Assembly: GCF_014267175.1 (NCBI RefSeq)
Contig: NZ_JACMTR010000002.1
Coordinates: forward strand, 4,427,501 to 4,491,500
Source of the DNA: Pseudonocardia sp. C8
Lineage (GTDB): Bacteria > Actinomycetota > Actinomycetes > Mycobacteriales > Pseudonocardiaceae
DNA: 64,000 nt
Reading direction: 5' to 3'
Of the stretch, positions 16,324 to 27,169 are shown in pieces. Positions within the stretch are counted from its first letter, which is position 1. Each line of letters starts with the position of its first letter. The position numbers and the translations under genes are program-made. The notes below the pieces were generated by a model. The model was not told where the DNA came from. It searched no databases and saw only the letters and a program-made list of their open reading frames with translations.

Positions 16324-16390
16324 TGTCCCGTGCGCCACACAGGTCCCGGCGTACACATCCGCTCGAATCAGGAACCGGGGGTGACGTCCG

Positions 16391-18382
<1,992 letters not shown>

Positions 18383-18420
18383 CCGGCGCGCCCGGGGGCG
18401 GCGTTCGCGTTTCCCGGGCA

Positions 18421-18660
18421 CGACCGACATGCGCGTTGTCGCCCCCGATCGGGGCGAGTTCGCGCAGATCGACAGCCCGCCCGCTCGGCCGACACGCACG
18501 ATTCCGCCCTCGACGGGGCAAGTTCGCGCAGATCGACTCCGCCGGAGCGGCCGACCAGCACGTTTCCGCCGTCGCCGGGGCGAATGAGCGCAGATCGACA
18601 GTCCGCGATCAGCCGACACGCACGTTCCCGCCCCGCTGCGGGCGAGTTCGTGCTGATCAG
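18421..18660. repeat. Degenerate 62-64-bp intergenic repeats, four units
   Basis: The core GCGCAGATCGAC begins at 18462, 18526 and 18588, and a worn version appears near 18651. Each core is preceded by GGGGCGAGTTC or a close variant and followed, about 20 bp later, by GCCGACACGCACG and TTCCGCC. The spacing is therefore 62-64 bp and the units differ at several positions. No reading frame with family similarity runs through them. They fill most of the space between glgE and the decayed toxin gene, and may mark an old integration or slippage-prone region. Confidence 0.6.
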
Positions 18661-18796
18661 CGGTCGACGGGCCCGTCCTCGGCACCCGGACCCTCGACGG
18701 TGACCCACGCGGTCCGGGCCGTGTCGGTCAATCGCCGGTCATAGGTCACCAGCACCGTCGGCTCGCGACCAGCGCCGCGGTGTCGAGGTAGATCAT
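18657..18796 (-). pseudogene. Decayed PIN-domain toxin (VapC-like) with internal deletion
   Basis: The minus strand begins ATG-ATC-TAC with MIYLDTAALVAS, the start of a PIN ribonuclease. After a jump and a frame change it continues directly as TVLVTYDRRLTDTARTAWV and ends near VEGPGAEDGPVDR. These are the first and last parts of a VapC toxin whose middle (about 85 codons, including the remaining catalytic acids) is missing. An intact gene would be about 400 bp; here only 140 bp remain. The ATG overlaps the antitoxin stop by one base, the usual operon arrangement. The toxin cannot be active. Confidence 0.7.
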
Positions 18797-19050
18797 CAGT
18801 AGCGCTCGTCGTCCCCCATCTCCCGGAGCACGGCGGTCGAGTCGGATGCGGCCGGTCCGCCCGGTCGGGGCGAGAGGCCGCGCCGGGTCGGCAGGGTCAC
18901 CACCCCCTCGGAGACGAGGTCGGCGAGCGGGTGTGCCGGCACCGGCACGAGCCGCCCCGCTCGGTCACGTCGATCTCCTCGCCGCGCTCGACCCTGGCCA
19001 GCACACCCGCGGGGTGTCCTGGTTCAGCTCGCGAACGGCACCTCGGCCAT
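18796..19050 (-). pseudogene. Decayed Phd/VapB-type antitoxin
   Basis: Read across three frames, the minus strand gives MAEVP, then RELNQDT, then GVLARVERGEEIDVTERG, then LVPVPAHPLADLVSEG and a C-terminal VLREMGDDERY followed by the stop. This is the order of a prevent-host-death family antitoxin, whose N-terminal part binds DNA and whose C-terminal tail binds a PIN toxin. At least three single-base frameshifts separate the pieces, so no functional protein can be made. The partner toxin at 18657-18796 is also broken, so the whole module is dead. Confidence 0.7.
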
Positions 19051-19074
19051 GCCCGAACGGTACTACCGGATGTG

Positions 19075-21366
19075 CTACGAGTCCCGGTCGTCCTCCTCCG
19101 GCGGCGGCTCCAGCACCACCGCCGCCGAGCGGAACGGGGTCATGTCGAGGCGGAAGCCCTGCAGGTCGTCGACCGTCCCGACCGTCTCGGAGGAGAACAG
19201 GTCCACGACCGGGGAGCCCGGCGTGAAGTGGTCGGAACGCACGGCGGCGTCGACGTGCTCGTCGGAGAAGTTGAGCACGGTGGCCTGGGTCCGGCCGTCG
19301 TCGAGGACGTGCACCATGACCAGCAGGCCGCGGTGTGCGACGTCGGGGATGTCGACCTGCCGGGCCGTCGCCACGCCGCAGTGCTTGCGCACCTTCAGGA
19401 TCGCCTGCATCTGCCGGGCGAAGCTGGTCTCGTCGGCGAGCTGGGAGGGCAGGGTCCCGTAGAGGCTGCGCCCGCGCGGCATCCCGGACGACGACGTCTG
19501 CGCGTCCGGCCGGTGCCCCATCAGGTCGTGCGCCGGCCGGGAGATCCACCGGGTGTCCCCGGAGGCGAGCAAGTCGGAGACCTGCTGCGGGGGCAGCGTC
19601 AGCATCCCGAGCAGGTCCCAGCCGGACAGCGCGAACACCCCGGGCTGGAACGCGTTGAACATGACCAGCAGCAGGTGCACCCGGCGGATCCGCTCGACGT
19701 CCTCGGGGCCGATGTCGTCGAGCGCCGGGATCCCCAGCGCCGCGGCGATCACGGTCGCCGTGGTGCAAGCGATCCCGTTCGTCGTGAAGATCAGGTTGTA
19801 GGGCGCGTCCGGCCCGGTCAGGTGCTCGCACAGGTCGCGCCGGATCGTGTCCGCCAGGTCGCCGCCGGTGATCTCCTCGCCACGGAAGTGGAAGACGTCG
19901 TCGGTGTGCCCGGCGGTCCAGTGCACGAGCTCGTAGGTGAGCTCGTCGTGGTTCTGCAACGCGTGCACCAGCGACGCTGGGTCGACCCCCAGGTCCAGCG
20001 CGGTGCGCAGGGTGAGCCGCAGGAACTCGGTGTCCGCGGTCGCCAGCGCGTGGTGGTAGGCGGGGCGGTTGACGAAGTCGTAGGACAGGTCCGCGCCGGC
20101 CTCGGAGGTGACCTTGATGTCGTCGACGGTCAGGTTCAGCTCCTGGAAGGTGAACCCGCCGACCTTGCGCACCATCGAGGCGATCAGGTGGTTCGCGGCC
20201 TCCGAGAGCGGGTGCCCCTCCGACCAGCCCGGCATCCCGCCTGCGGACTTCTCGACGCCGAGGAAGCCGTTCGCGTCCAGCCGCAGCGCCCCGGAGCCGA
20301 GGTCGGCCAGCGAGTGCAGGGCGTCGCCGATGACCATCCGCATCCCGGCGAACGTCGGGTCCAGCCAGTTCACCGAGGGCTGGCCGTCCTTGAAGTAGTG
20401 CAGGTAGACCCAGCGCCGGGTGACGCCGTCGGCCCCGGTCACCTCGCCGGTGGCCGACCAGTTGGTCTCCTTCACGCCCTCCCGGTAGAAGATCACCCGC
20501 TGCAGCGCGCCGACGATGTAGCCGGCCTTCTCCAGCGACTCCTCGGTGGCGACGTCGAGGTTCACCGAGTCCCGCCCGGCCGGGACCTCCGGAAGCATCC
20601 CCCAGTCGGCGGGCTCGATCTCGACCATGTGGTAGATGCCCGGGTAGTCGCCGTAGCCGAGCTCGGCGAGCCGGAAGTCGGGGCCCTTGCCGGTGTGCCC
20701 GGGCACGATGTCGTCGATGATCGTGCCGCCGTACCAGGTGGCGGTGGCGCACATGGCACGGAACTCGTCCTCGGTGCCGAACTCGGGATCGATCTCGTTG
20801 GAGATCCGGTCGAAGTGCCCGTCGACGCTCGGGGTCGGCTGCCAGCCGGTCAGCCCGCCCGCCTTCTTCACCGGCCCGGTGTGGACGGCCTCGATGCCGA
20901 TCGTCTCGAACGCCTGCCAGAGCTCGGTGTCGCCCAGCGCGCCGAGGAACGACACGCCGTCGGCGGTGATCAGCGAGATCGGGTAGGCGGTGAACCACAC
21001 CGACGCGGTCTCCACGGCGTGCCGCGGGCCGGGGCTGGCGAACGGGTTCTGCCACATCGAGCCCATGCCGGAGAACTGGCGGGCGAGCTCGTCGGCGTGC
21101 CCGAGCATCGACTGGGCCAGCAGCCACGACACGTACACCGGGTTCTCGCCGGTCGCGGGGCCGTCCTGGGCCACCGAGCGGCGCCGCACCGTGGACCGGA
21201 CCCGGGTCCGGTGCCGCAGGGTGCGCGGCCGCGCCTCGTGGAAGTACTCCGCGAAGTTGACCTCCAGCGGTTCGTGCGCGTGCTCCGGTTCCGCAGGCTC
21301 CGCCACCGGATCGGCCGCCTGCCGGTCGGGCTCGGGGATCTGGGCCATCGGCTCTCGCTCGGTCAC
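19075..21366 (-). CDS. GH13 trehalose-synthase-like glucosyltransferase
   Basis: 763 residues from a GTG at 21366. About 85 residues of unconserved N-terminus precede a GH13 barrel. Catalytic residues are visible: Asp in [15 protein letters not shown], Glu in [14 protein letters not shown] and the His-Asp pair in [16 protein letters not shown]. The sequence is unlike classical TreS (no WYKDAVFYEV opening) but carries a long conserved block ([19 protein letters not shown] and [20 protein letters not shown]) shared by a second trehalose-synthase-like group of GH13. It is divergent from the maltokinase gene and close to glgE, so interconversion of maltose and trehalose feeding Mak/GlgE is the best guess. 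Substrate not proven. Confidence 0.7.
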   Translation of the reverse strand: MTEREPMAQIPEPDRQAADPVAEPAEPEHAHEPLEVNFAEYFHEARPRTLRHRTRVRSTVRRRSVAQDGPATGENPVYVSWLLAQSMLGHADELARQFSGMGSMWQNPFASPGPRHAVETASVWFTAYPISLITADGVSFLGALGDTELWQAFETIGIEAVHTGPVKKAGGLTGWQPTPSVDGHFDRISNEIDPEFGTEDEFRAMCATATWYGGTIIDDIVPGHTGKGPDFRLAELGYGDYPGIYHMVEIEPADWGMLPEVPAGRDSVNLDVATEESLEKAGYIVGALQRVIFYREGVKETNWSATGEVTGADGVTRRWVYLHYFKDGQPSVNWLDPTFAGMRMVIGDALHSLADLGSGALRLDANGFLGVEKSAGGMPGWSEGHPLSEAANHLIASMVRKVGGFTFQELNLTVDDIKVTSEAGADLSYDFVNRPAYHHALATADTEFLRLTLRTALDLGVDPASLVHALQNHDELTYELVHWTAGHTDDVFHFRGEEITGGDLADTIRRDLCEHLTGPDAPYNLIFTTNGIACTTATVIAAALGIPALDDIGPEDVERIRRVHLLLVMFNAFQPGVFALSGWDLLGMLTLPPQQVSDLLASGDTRWISRPAHDLMGHRPDAQTSSSGMPRGRSLYGTLPSQLADETSFARQMQAILKVRKHCGVATARQVDIPDVAHRGLLVMVHVLDDGRTQATVLNFSDEHVDAAVRSDHFTPGSPVVDLFSSETVGTVDDLQGFRLDMTPFRSAAVVLEPPPEEDDRDS

Positions 21367-21700
21367 GCCGCCGGTCCTCCGGATCGCTGTCGGGGCCTCG
21401 CCGTGCCCGCGGTGCGACCCGACCGCGGTGCCGCACGCCGGACGTGCGGCACCCGTCGCGGAGCACGGGCACCGGGATCAGTATGGGTTTCCGGGCACGG
21501 GGATGCCCGGGCAGAACGTGGTGACCGCCCGTGACCAACCCGGTGGCTCACCGCCACGGACCGTACCAGTGGCCGGGGCGCGCACCAGGCCCGGATCGGC
21601 AGGTCCGGATAGGGTTCCCGGGGCGGAGCGTCGCGGCACGCCGCGACGGTGCCGCGCTGACCACGGCCGGGTGCACCGGCCGGCGAAAGGGGGACGACGC

Positions 21701-23074
21701 GTGCGGCCGATCGGAGCTTCCGACCACCTCTCGGCGCTGCCCGAGCTGCTCCGGAGCTGGCTCCCAGCGCGGCGCTGGTTCGCCGAGAAGGGACGGCCGC
21801 TGCAGGACGTCCGGGTCGCGTCCCGGGTCGCGCTGCCGCCGCCCCCCGGCCTGGCCGGGCTGGACGTCCTCGTGCTCGCCGTGTCCTTCGCCGACGGCCC
21901 GGACCGCCACTACCAGCTGCACCTGGCCCGCGCCGAGTCCGCCCCGCTCGGGGCCGCCCCGGTCGGCGAGCAGGGCGGCCACGTCCTCTACGACGGGCTG
22001 CACGACCCGGCCGTCACCGGCTGGATCCTGCGCGCGATCGCGGACGGGACCACGGTGGACGGCCTGGCCTTCGTCCCGGAGCCGGGTGCGGAGCTCCCGC
22101 TCACCGAGACCGGCCGGGTCGTCGACGCCGAGCAGTCCAACACCTCGGTCCGCTGGGGCGAGAGCTCGATCCTCAAGATCTACCGGCGGCTGTCCCCCGG
22201 CCTGAACCCGGACCTGGAGCTGCACCGCGCCCTGCGCGCGGCCGGCTCCACCTCCGTCGCCGCGCTGCAGGGCGGCATCGAGGGCTCGCTCGGCGGCGAG
22301 CCCGCCACCTACGGGCTGCTGCAGGAGTTCGCGGTCGGCTCGGAGGACGGCTGGGAGCTGGCCACCGCCGCGGTCCGGGACGGTGCCCCCTTCACCGCCG
22401 AGGCGCGGGCGCTCGGCGAGGCGCTCGCCGAGGTGCACGTCGCGCTGCGCGACGAGCTCGGCACCGCCGAGGCCGACCCGGCCGCGATGGCCGCGTACTG
22501 GACCCGGCGGTGCGAGACCGTCGCCGGGCAGGTGCCGGTGCTCGCCCCGCACGTCCCCGCGATCCGCGCCGTCTACGACGAGGTCGCCGCGCTCGGATCC
22601 CCGGTCGTCGTGCAGCGGGTGCACGGCGACCTGCACCTCGGCCAGACCCTGCGCCGCCCCGACGGCCGCTGGCTGATCATCGACTTCGAGGGCGAGCCGG
22701 CTGCCACCCCGGCCGAGCGCCGGGCGCCGGACGCGGCGGTGCGGGACGTCGTCGGGATGCTGTTCTCGTTCGACTACGCGGCGTTCCACCACCTGCTGAC
22801 CCGCCCCGGCACCGACACGCCCGGGGAAGGTCTCGGTTCGGACACTCCGCAGGCGCGTGCGGCGCACGCCTGGTCGGCCCGCAACCGGGACGCCTTCTGC
22901 GACGGCTACGCCGCGCGCACCGGCTCCGACCCGCGCGCGCAGGCGGCGCTGCTGCGCGCCTACGAGCTGGACAAGGCCGTCTACCAGGTGCTCTACGAGA
23001 CCCGCAGCCGCCCGACCTGGCTGCCGATCCCGCTGACGGCCATCGCCCGTAGCACGTCCGCGCCGCTCGCGTAA
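21701..23074 (+). CDS. mak: Maltokinase Mak (Pep2)
   Basis: 457 residues from GTG 21701 with GAAAGGGGGA as ribosome-binding site. The N-terminal cap (LPARRWFAEKGRPL, residues 20-35) is typical of maltokinases. The aminoglycoside-phosphotransferase-like kinase lobe has the Brenner motif VQRVHGDLHLGQTL (Asp about residue 310) and the metal-binding LIIDFEGEPAAT, both intact. It phosphorylates maltose with ATP to alpha-maltose-1-phosphate, the GlgE substrate. The 334-bp space to the divergent GH13 gene (21367-21700) contains no gene that can be recognised. A TAGGGT hexamer near 21609 could be a -10 box, but nothing else stands out. Confidence 0.93.
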   Translation: MRPIGASDHLSALPELLRSWLPARRWFAEKGRPLQDVRVASRVALPPPPGLAGLDVLVLAVSFADGPDRHYQLHLARAESAPLGAAPVGEQGGHVLYDGLHDPAVTGWILRAIADGTTVDGLAFVPEPGAELPLTETGRVVDAEQSNTSVRWGESSILKIYRRLSPGLNPDLELHRALRAAGSTSVAALQGGIEGSLGGEPATYGLLQEFAVGSEDGWELATAAVRDGAPFTAEARALGEALAEVHVALRDELGTAEADPAAMAAYWTRRCETVAGQVPVLAPHVPAIRAVYDEVAALGSPVVVQRVHGDLHLGQTLRRPDGRWLIIDFEGEPAATPAERRAPDAAVRDVVGMLFSFDYAAFHHLLTRPGTDTPGEGLGSDTPQARAAHAWSARNRDAFCDGYAARTGSDPRAQAALLRAYELDKAVYQVLYETRSRPTWLPIPLTAIARSTSAPLA

Positions 23075-23153
23075 CCCGGAAGCCACCGGACCTTCGCGAT
23101 ACCGACTCCCGGGCAACGCCCGACCCACCGGGCGACCGGCCGCGGGATCGTGG

Positions 23154-23174
23154 AATCCTCCGAGAAGGAGGATT
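23154..23174 (+). promoter_or_regulatory. Hairpin sequestering a Shine-Dalgarno sequence
   Basis: AATCCTCC (23154-23161) and GGAGGATT (23167-23174) pair perfectly over 8 bp around the loop GAGAA. The right arm contains the Shine-Dalgarno GGAGG for the leader peptide start at 23180. In the folded RNA the ribosome-binding site would be hidden, so translation of the leader, and through it the DedA operon, could be controlled by melting of this stem by temperature, a ligand or a protein. Confidence 0.55.
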
Positions 23175-23179
23175 TGACC

Positions 23180-23221
23180 ATGACACGACAGCTCCGGGCG
23201 CACTCATGGCACCGGCCGTGA
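23180..23221 (+). CDS. 13-codon leader peptide
   Basis: ATG at 23180 is preceded at 5-9 nt by the strongest Shine-Dalgarno of the region (AAGGAGG). The frame encodes MTRQLRAHSWHRP and stops with TGA at 23219-23221, beyond the start codon of the DedA gene (23206), so ribosomes leaving it could restart there. The DedA start itself has only a weak ribosome-binding site. The peptide has no known family. It is most likely a regulatory upstream reading frame rather than a functional protein. Confidence 0.45.
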   Translation: MTRQLRAHSWHRP

Positions 23222-23853
23222 ACGTCGCGTCCCCGGCGGTGGAGGAGGTGCTCGGACTGGTGCTCCGGCCGAGCCCCGGCACCGTCGGGATCGTGCTGGT
23301 CGCGCTCGCCGTCGGCGTGCTCCTCGAGGGCCCCGTCGTCACCGTCGTCGCCGGGTCGCTGGCCGGGGCCGGGCTGCTCGACTGGTGGGTGGTCTGGCTG
23401 GTCGTCCTCGCCGCCGACGTCGTCTCCGACACCGTCTTCTACCTGCTGGGCCGCGGCGGGCGGCGGCCCCGGGTGGCACCGCTGCTGGTGCGGCTCGGCC
23501 TCACCGACCGGCGCCGGGACGCGCTGTGCGACACCGTGCAGGACAAGCTCGGGAACGTGGTGACCGGGGCGAAGCTGGTCGACGTGGGTGCCATCCCCGC
23601 GTTCCTCGCCATCGGCCTGGCCGGGGTGCCCTACCACCGTTTCCTGGCATGGGCCGCTCCGGTCGCCGCCGTCCGGACGGCCGTGCTGGTCGCCGTCGGC
23701 TGGGGCGTCGGGGGCCGGTTCGCGTCGGAGCTCGCCGACCGGCCGTGGATCATCGTGGCGGTCGGTGCCGGAGCCGGCCTCGTCCTCATGGCCGGGCGCG
23801 CACTGTGGGTGCGCGTCGCGGCCCCGCGGAAGGAGAACGTGTGCGCGTCCTGA
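23206..23853 (+). CDS. DedA-like membrane protein
   Basis: 215 residues with hydrophobic segments at about 25-55, 58-85, 125-145, 150-170 and 180-200, separated by a basic loop (YLLGRGGRRPRVAPLL). The order of membrane segments and the GRGG and AKLVDVGAIPAF elements fit the DedA/VTT fold, although the classical PGGR motif is replaced. DedA proteins move lipid head-groups or polyprenyl phosphates across the membrane. It overlaps the following glycosyltransferase by 13 nt and heads an operon with two GT4 enzymes and a hydrolase, which would suit export or recycling of a glycolipid or its carrier. The start is within a leader peptide reading frame. Confidence 0.7.
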   Translation: MAPAVNVASPAVEEVLGLVLRPSPGTVGIVLVALAVGVLLEGPVVTVVAGSLAGAGLLDWWVVWLVVLAADVVSDTVFYLLGRGGRRPRVAPLLVRLGLTDRRRDALCDTVQDKLGNVVTGAKLVDVGAIPAFLAIGLAGVPYHRFLAWAAPVAAVRTAVLVAVGWGVGGRFASELADRPWIIVAVGAGAGLVLMAGRALWVRVAAPRKENVCAS

Positions 23854-25082
23854 TAGGCGCCGACACCTGGACCCCGAACGTCAACGGCGCCTGCTACGCC
23901 GCCCGCCGGCTGGCCGCCGGGCTGGCCGACCGCGGGCACGACGTGCACGTCGTCGCACCGGCGACCGGGTTCCGCAGCCGGCCCGCCGAGCGGGTCGGGC
24001 CGATCACCGAGCACCGGGTCCGCTCGATGCCGGTGCCGCGGCCCACCGGGTTCCGGATCTGTCCCCCGCCGGGCCTGCACCGCACCTGCCGTGCGCTGCT
24101 GCGGCGGGTCCGCCCGGACGTCGTGCACGTGCAGAGCCACATGATCCTCGGCCGGATGCTGCTGTCGGCGGCCCGGGAGCTCGGCATCCCGGCGATCGCG
24201 ACCACGCACATGGTCCCGGACAACATCCTGCCCGCGATCAGCTTCCTGCACCTGCCGGCGGGCGGGCTCAAGCGGCTGTTCTGGTGGGACGCGGCGCGGG
24301 TGCTGGACCGGGCCGGCGTCGTCACCGCCCCGACCCCGCACGCGGCGATGCTCGCCGAGACCCACGGGGTGCCCGGCCCGGTGTTGCCGGTCTCGAACGG
24401 GCTCGACACGTCCCGGTTCCGGCCGGACGACGGGGAGCGCGGGCCGGCGTTCCGGGCCCGGCACGGCATCCCGGACGGCCCGCTGGTCGGCGTCGTGGGC
24501 CGGCTCGACCACGAGAAGCACGTCGACGAGATCATCCGGGCGCTCTCGGTCGTGCGGCGCAGCATCCCGGACGCCCGGCTGCTGGTCGTCGGCGACGGCA
24601 ACGAGCAGGGCCGGCTGCTGGCCACGGTCCGCGCGGAGGGCCTCGAACGGGCGGTGACCTTCACCGGCCGGCTGCCCGACGACGAGCTCGCCGACGTCTA
24701 CGCCGCGATCGACGTGTTCGTCAACGCGGGCACCGCCGAGCTGCAGAGCCTGGTCACGCTGGAGGCCATGGCCACCGCCCGGCCGGTCGTCGCCGTCGAC
24801 GCGGGCGCGCTGCCGCACCTCGTGCGGCACGGCGAGAACGGCTTCCGCTACCCGCACGGCGACGTCGACGCGCTGGCCGCCCGCGTGGTGCAGGTGCTCG
24901 CCGACGCCGACGGTGCGGCCCGGATGGGCGAGGCCGGCCTGCGGATCGTCGCCGAGCACACGCTGCCGGCCACCCTCGACGCGTTCGAGTCCCTCTACCG
25001 TGCCCAGCGGGCCGCCCTGGTGCCCGACACCCGCCGCCGCGCCGACCGGCCCGGCCTGACCCGGACCGGCCGGGGACGCTGA
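23841..25082 (+). CDS. GT4 glycosyltransferase (phosphatidylinositol-mannosyltransferase-like)
   Basis: 413 residues starting VRVLIGADTWTPNVNGAC, with ribosome-binding site AAGGAG inside the end of the DedA gene. The N-terminal domain includes HVQSHMILGRMLLSAARELG, and the C-terminal Rossmann fold opens with VGVVGRLDHEKHVDEIIRAL. The donor-binding region is TAELQSLVTLEAMATARPVV, with the EX7E-type Glu replaced at its first position by a segment typical of mannosyl- or glucosyl-lipid enzymes. It should transfer a sugar from a nucleotide donor to a lipid acceptor at the membrane. A second GT4 follows after 4 bp, so the product may be a diglycosylated lipid. Donor and acceptor are not known. Confidence 0.85.
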   Translation: MRVLIGADTWTPNVNGACYAARRLAAGLADRGHDVHVVAPATGFRSRPAERVGPITEHRVRSMPVPRPTGFRICPPPGLHRTCRALLRRVRPDVVHVQSHMILGRMLLSAARELGIPAIATTHMVPDNILPAISFLHLPAGGLKRLFWWDAARVLDRAGVVTAPTPHAAMLAETHGVPGPVLPVSNGLDTSRFRPDDGERGPAFRARHGIPDGPLVGVVGRLDHEKHVDEIIRALSVVRRSIPDARLLVVGDGNEQGRLLATVRAEGLERAVTFTGRLPDDELADVYAAIDVFVNAGTAELQSLVTLEAMATARPVVAVDAGALPHLVRHGENGFRYPHGDVDALAARVVQVLADADGAARMGEAGLRIVAEHTLPATLDAFESLYRAQRAALVPDTRRRADRPGLTRTGRGR

Positions 25083-25086
25083 CGCC

Positions 25087-26274
25087 GTGCACATCGCGTT
25101 CTTCAGCGACCAGCACCCGGCCACGCTCGGCGGGCTGCAGGTCTCGATGGGCCTGCAGCGGGACTACCTCGAGCGGGCCGGGCACACGGTGACCGCGTGC
25201 GCGCCCACGGCCCGGCGGACGCCGTCGGCGCGCTACGGGCGCGGCGACGACGTGCTCCTGCCCGCGGCCCCGGTCGGCGAGTACTCGTTCGCGGTCGCCG
25301 GCGCGGCCGCCGACCGGGCGGTCGACCGCGGGTTCGCCGGCCGGCCACCGGTCGACGTCGTGCACGTCCAGGCCGACTTCTGGGGCGCGTGGACCGGCTA
25401 CCGGTTCGCCCGCCGGCACCGGCTGCCGGTCGTGCACACCATGCACACCAACGTCGAGGTCGGGCTGCCGGCGGTCATGCCGTTCCCGCGCGCGGTGCTG
25501 CGGATCATGTACGCCGCCCACCGGCACCACCTGCGGTGCGGGCCGGTCCGGGACGTCGCGGGCTACGTCCGCGCGTTCGCCGGCGCCGCGGACGCCGTGG
25601 TCGTCCCGAGCAGCCACTTCGCCGACCGGCTCGCCGGGTACGGCGTGACCCGCCGGCCGCACGTGATCCCCACGGGCGTCGACGACGACCGGGTCTCGGC
25701 CCTGCTCGCCGAACCCGACCGGCCCCGCGCGCGCCCGCTGCTGGTGTGGCCGGGCCGGGTCAGCCGGGAGAAGCGGCTCGACGAGTTCCTGGAGGCATTC
25801 GCCCGCTCCCGCGCCGACGCCGACCTGGCCGTCTACGGCGGCGGCACCGACCTCGGCCGCTGCCGCGCGCTGGCCGGCCGGCTCGGGATCGGCGACCGGG
25901 TCCGGTTCACCGGCTCCGCCCCGCACGACGCCGTGCTCGCCGCGATGAGGCACGCCGACCTCGTCGTGCAGAGCTCGCTCGGCTACGAGACCCAGGGCCT
26001 CACCGTCTACGAGGCCGTCTCGCTGGGGACGCCCGCGCTGGTCCGCGACCCCGCCGTGGCCCGGGACGTGCCGGCGCCGTGGTGCCGGCTCGCCGCCGAC
26101 GCGAGCGTGGACGCCCTGGCCACCGCGATCCGGGACGCGGCAGGCCGGCCCCGCCCGGCCGTCGCCCCGCCGGCCGAGTTCGCGCAGAGCCGGCTCACCG
26201 CGCGGCTCGTGGCCGTCTACGACGACGTCCGGTCCCGCCACGCCGGTCCCACCGGGGTGCACCGTGCGGCCTGA
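25087..26274 (+). CDS. GT4 glycosyltransferase
   Basis: 395 residues from GTG 25087. The glycine-rich loop is GGLQVSMGLQRDYLERAGH (residues about 16-34). The acceptor domain contains VHTMHTNVEVGLPAVMPFP, and the donor domain opens with VWPGRVSREKRLDEFLEAF. The EX7E-like region is YETQGLTVYEAVSLGTPAL with both Glu residues present. This resembles enzymes adding the second sugar to diacylglycerol- or inositol-based lipids. It lies 4 bp after the preceding GT4 and overlaps the hydrolase by 11 nt, so all are translated from one message. Confidence 0.85.
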   Translation: MHIAFFSDQHPATLGGLQVSMGLQRDYLERAGHTVTACAPTARRTPSARYGRGDDVLLPAAPVGEYSFAVAGAAADRAVDRGFAGRPPVDVVHVQADFWGAWTGYRFARRHRLPVVHTMHTNVEVGLPAVMPFPRAVLRIMYAAHRHHLRCGPVRDVAGYVRAFAGAADAVVVPSSHFADRLAGYGVTRRPHVIPTGVDDDRVSALLAEPDRPRARPLLVWPGRVSREKRLDEFLEAFARSRADADLAVYGGGTDLGRCRALAGRLGIGDRVRFTGSAPHDAVLAAMRHADLVVQSSLGYETQGLTVYEAVSLGTPALVRDPAVARDVPAPWCRLAADASVDALATAIRDAAGRPRPAVAPPAEFAQSRLTARLVAVYDDVRSRHAGPTGVHRAA

Positions 26275-27169
26275 CCCCGGCACCGCGGAGCCGGCCGCAC
26301 CGGACCGGTCCACCGTGGAGGCCGCCGGGAGCCGCACCGCCGTGTTCGCCTACGGCGACCCGGCCGCGCCGGCGGTCCTCGCCGTGCACGGCTTCCGCGG
26401 GACCCACTTCGGGCTGGAGCCGGTCGCCCGCGCCCTCGCCGCCCGCGGCCACCGGGTGCTGGTGCCGGACCTGCCCGCCACCGGCGCGTCCACCCCGCTG
26501 GACGGCCCGCACGACGCCGCCGGGTACGCCCGCTGGCTCGCCGCGGTGTCCGGCCGGCTGGGCACCCCGCCGGTGCTGCTGGGGCACTCGTTCGGCTCGG
26601 TCGTCGTGGCCGCCGCCGTCGCCGCCGGGATCCCGCACCGGGCCGTGGTGCTGGTCAACCCGATCGCCACGCCCCCGCTGGAGGTGTCCCGGCGCGGCGC
26701 GGTCGCCGCGACCCGGGCCTACTACGGGCTCGCCCGCCGGCTGCCCACCCGTCCCGCGCGGTCGCTGCTGGCCAGCAAGGCGGTCGCGGTGCTCACCAGC
26801 GAGCTGATGGCCACGAGCACCGACCGGGAGCTGCGGCGCTGGATGCGCGGCGAGCACGTCCGCCAGGCCGGCCTGTTCGCCGACCGGGACGCGGTGCTGG
26901 AGGCGTTCGCGGCGTCCACCGGCGGGACCGTGCGCGACTTCGCCGGGCGGTTCCCGGCGCCGACCCTGCTGGTCGCCGGGGAACGCGACGACCTCGGACC
27001 GGTCGAGACGCAGCGGCGGCTGGCCGCGCTGATCCCGGACGGCACGCTGCACGTGCTGCCCGGGGTGGGGCACCTGATCCACTACGAGGCCACCGACGCC
27101 GCCGCCGGGGTGGTCGCCGGCTGGCTGGGCGAGCGACTCGGACCCGGTCAGGCCTCCGCCGAGCCGTAG
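26264..27169 (+). CDS. Alpha/beta hydrolase
   Basis: 301 residues of the alpha/beta-hydrolase fold. The oxyanion region is AVHGFRGTHFG, the nucleophile Ser lies in LLGHSFGSVV (near residue 108), the acid Asp in GERDDLGPVE and the His in GVGHLIHYE. All three catalytic residues are in place. The first 20 residues are Pro/Ala-rich and unconserved, and no signal peptide is evident, so it is probably cytosolic. As the last gene of the DedA/GT4 operon it may trim an acyl group from the glycolipid or its precursor. Its 3' end overlaps the convergent acyl-CoA ligase by 22 bp. Substrate cannot be told from sequence. Confidence 0.8.
   Translation: MRPDPGTAEPAAPDRSTVEAAGSRTAVFAYGDPAAPAVLAVHGFRGTHFGLEPVARALAARGHRVLVPDLPATGASTPLDGPHDAAGYARWLAAVSGRLGTPPVLLGHSFGSVVVAAAVAAGIPHRAVVLVNPIATPPLEVSRRGAVAATRAYYGLARRLPTRPARSLLASKAVAVLTSELMATSTDRELRRWMRGEHVRQAGLFADRDAVLEAFAASTGGTVRDFAGRFPAPTLLVAGERDDLGPVETQRRLAALIPDGTLHVLPGVGHLIHYEATDAAAGVVAGWLGERLGPGQASAEP

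Noticed and set aside
18421..18660. CRISPR-like repeats
   Set aside because: The units are degenerate over their whole length and there are no unique spacers of equal size; they are imperfect tandem repeats.
21367..21700. Small gene between the GH13 enzyme and mak
   Set aside because: Open frames exist on both strands but without ribosome-binding site or plausible composition; the space fits a divergent promoter region.
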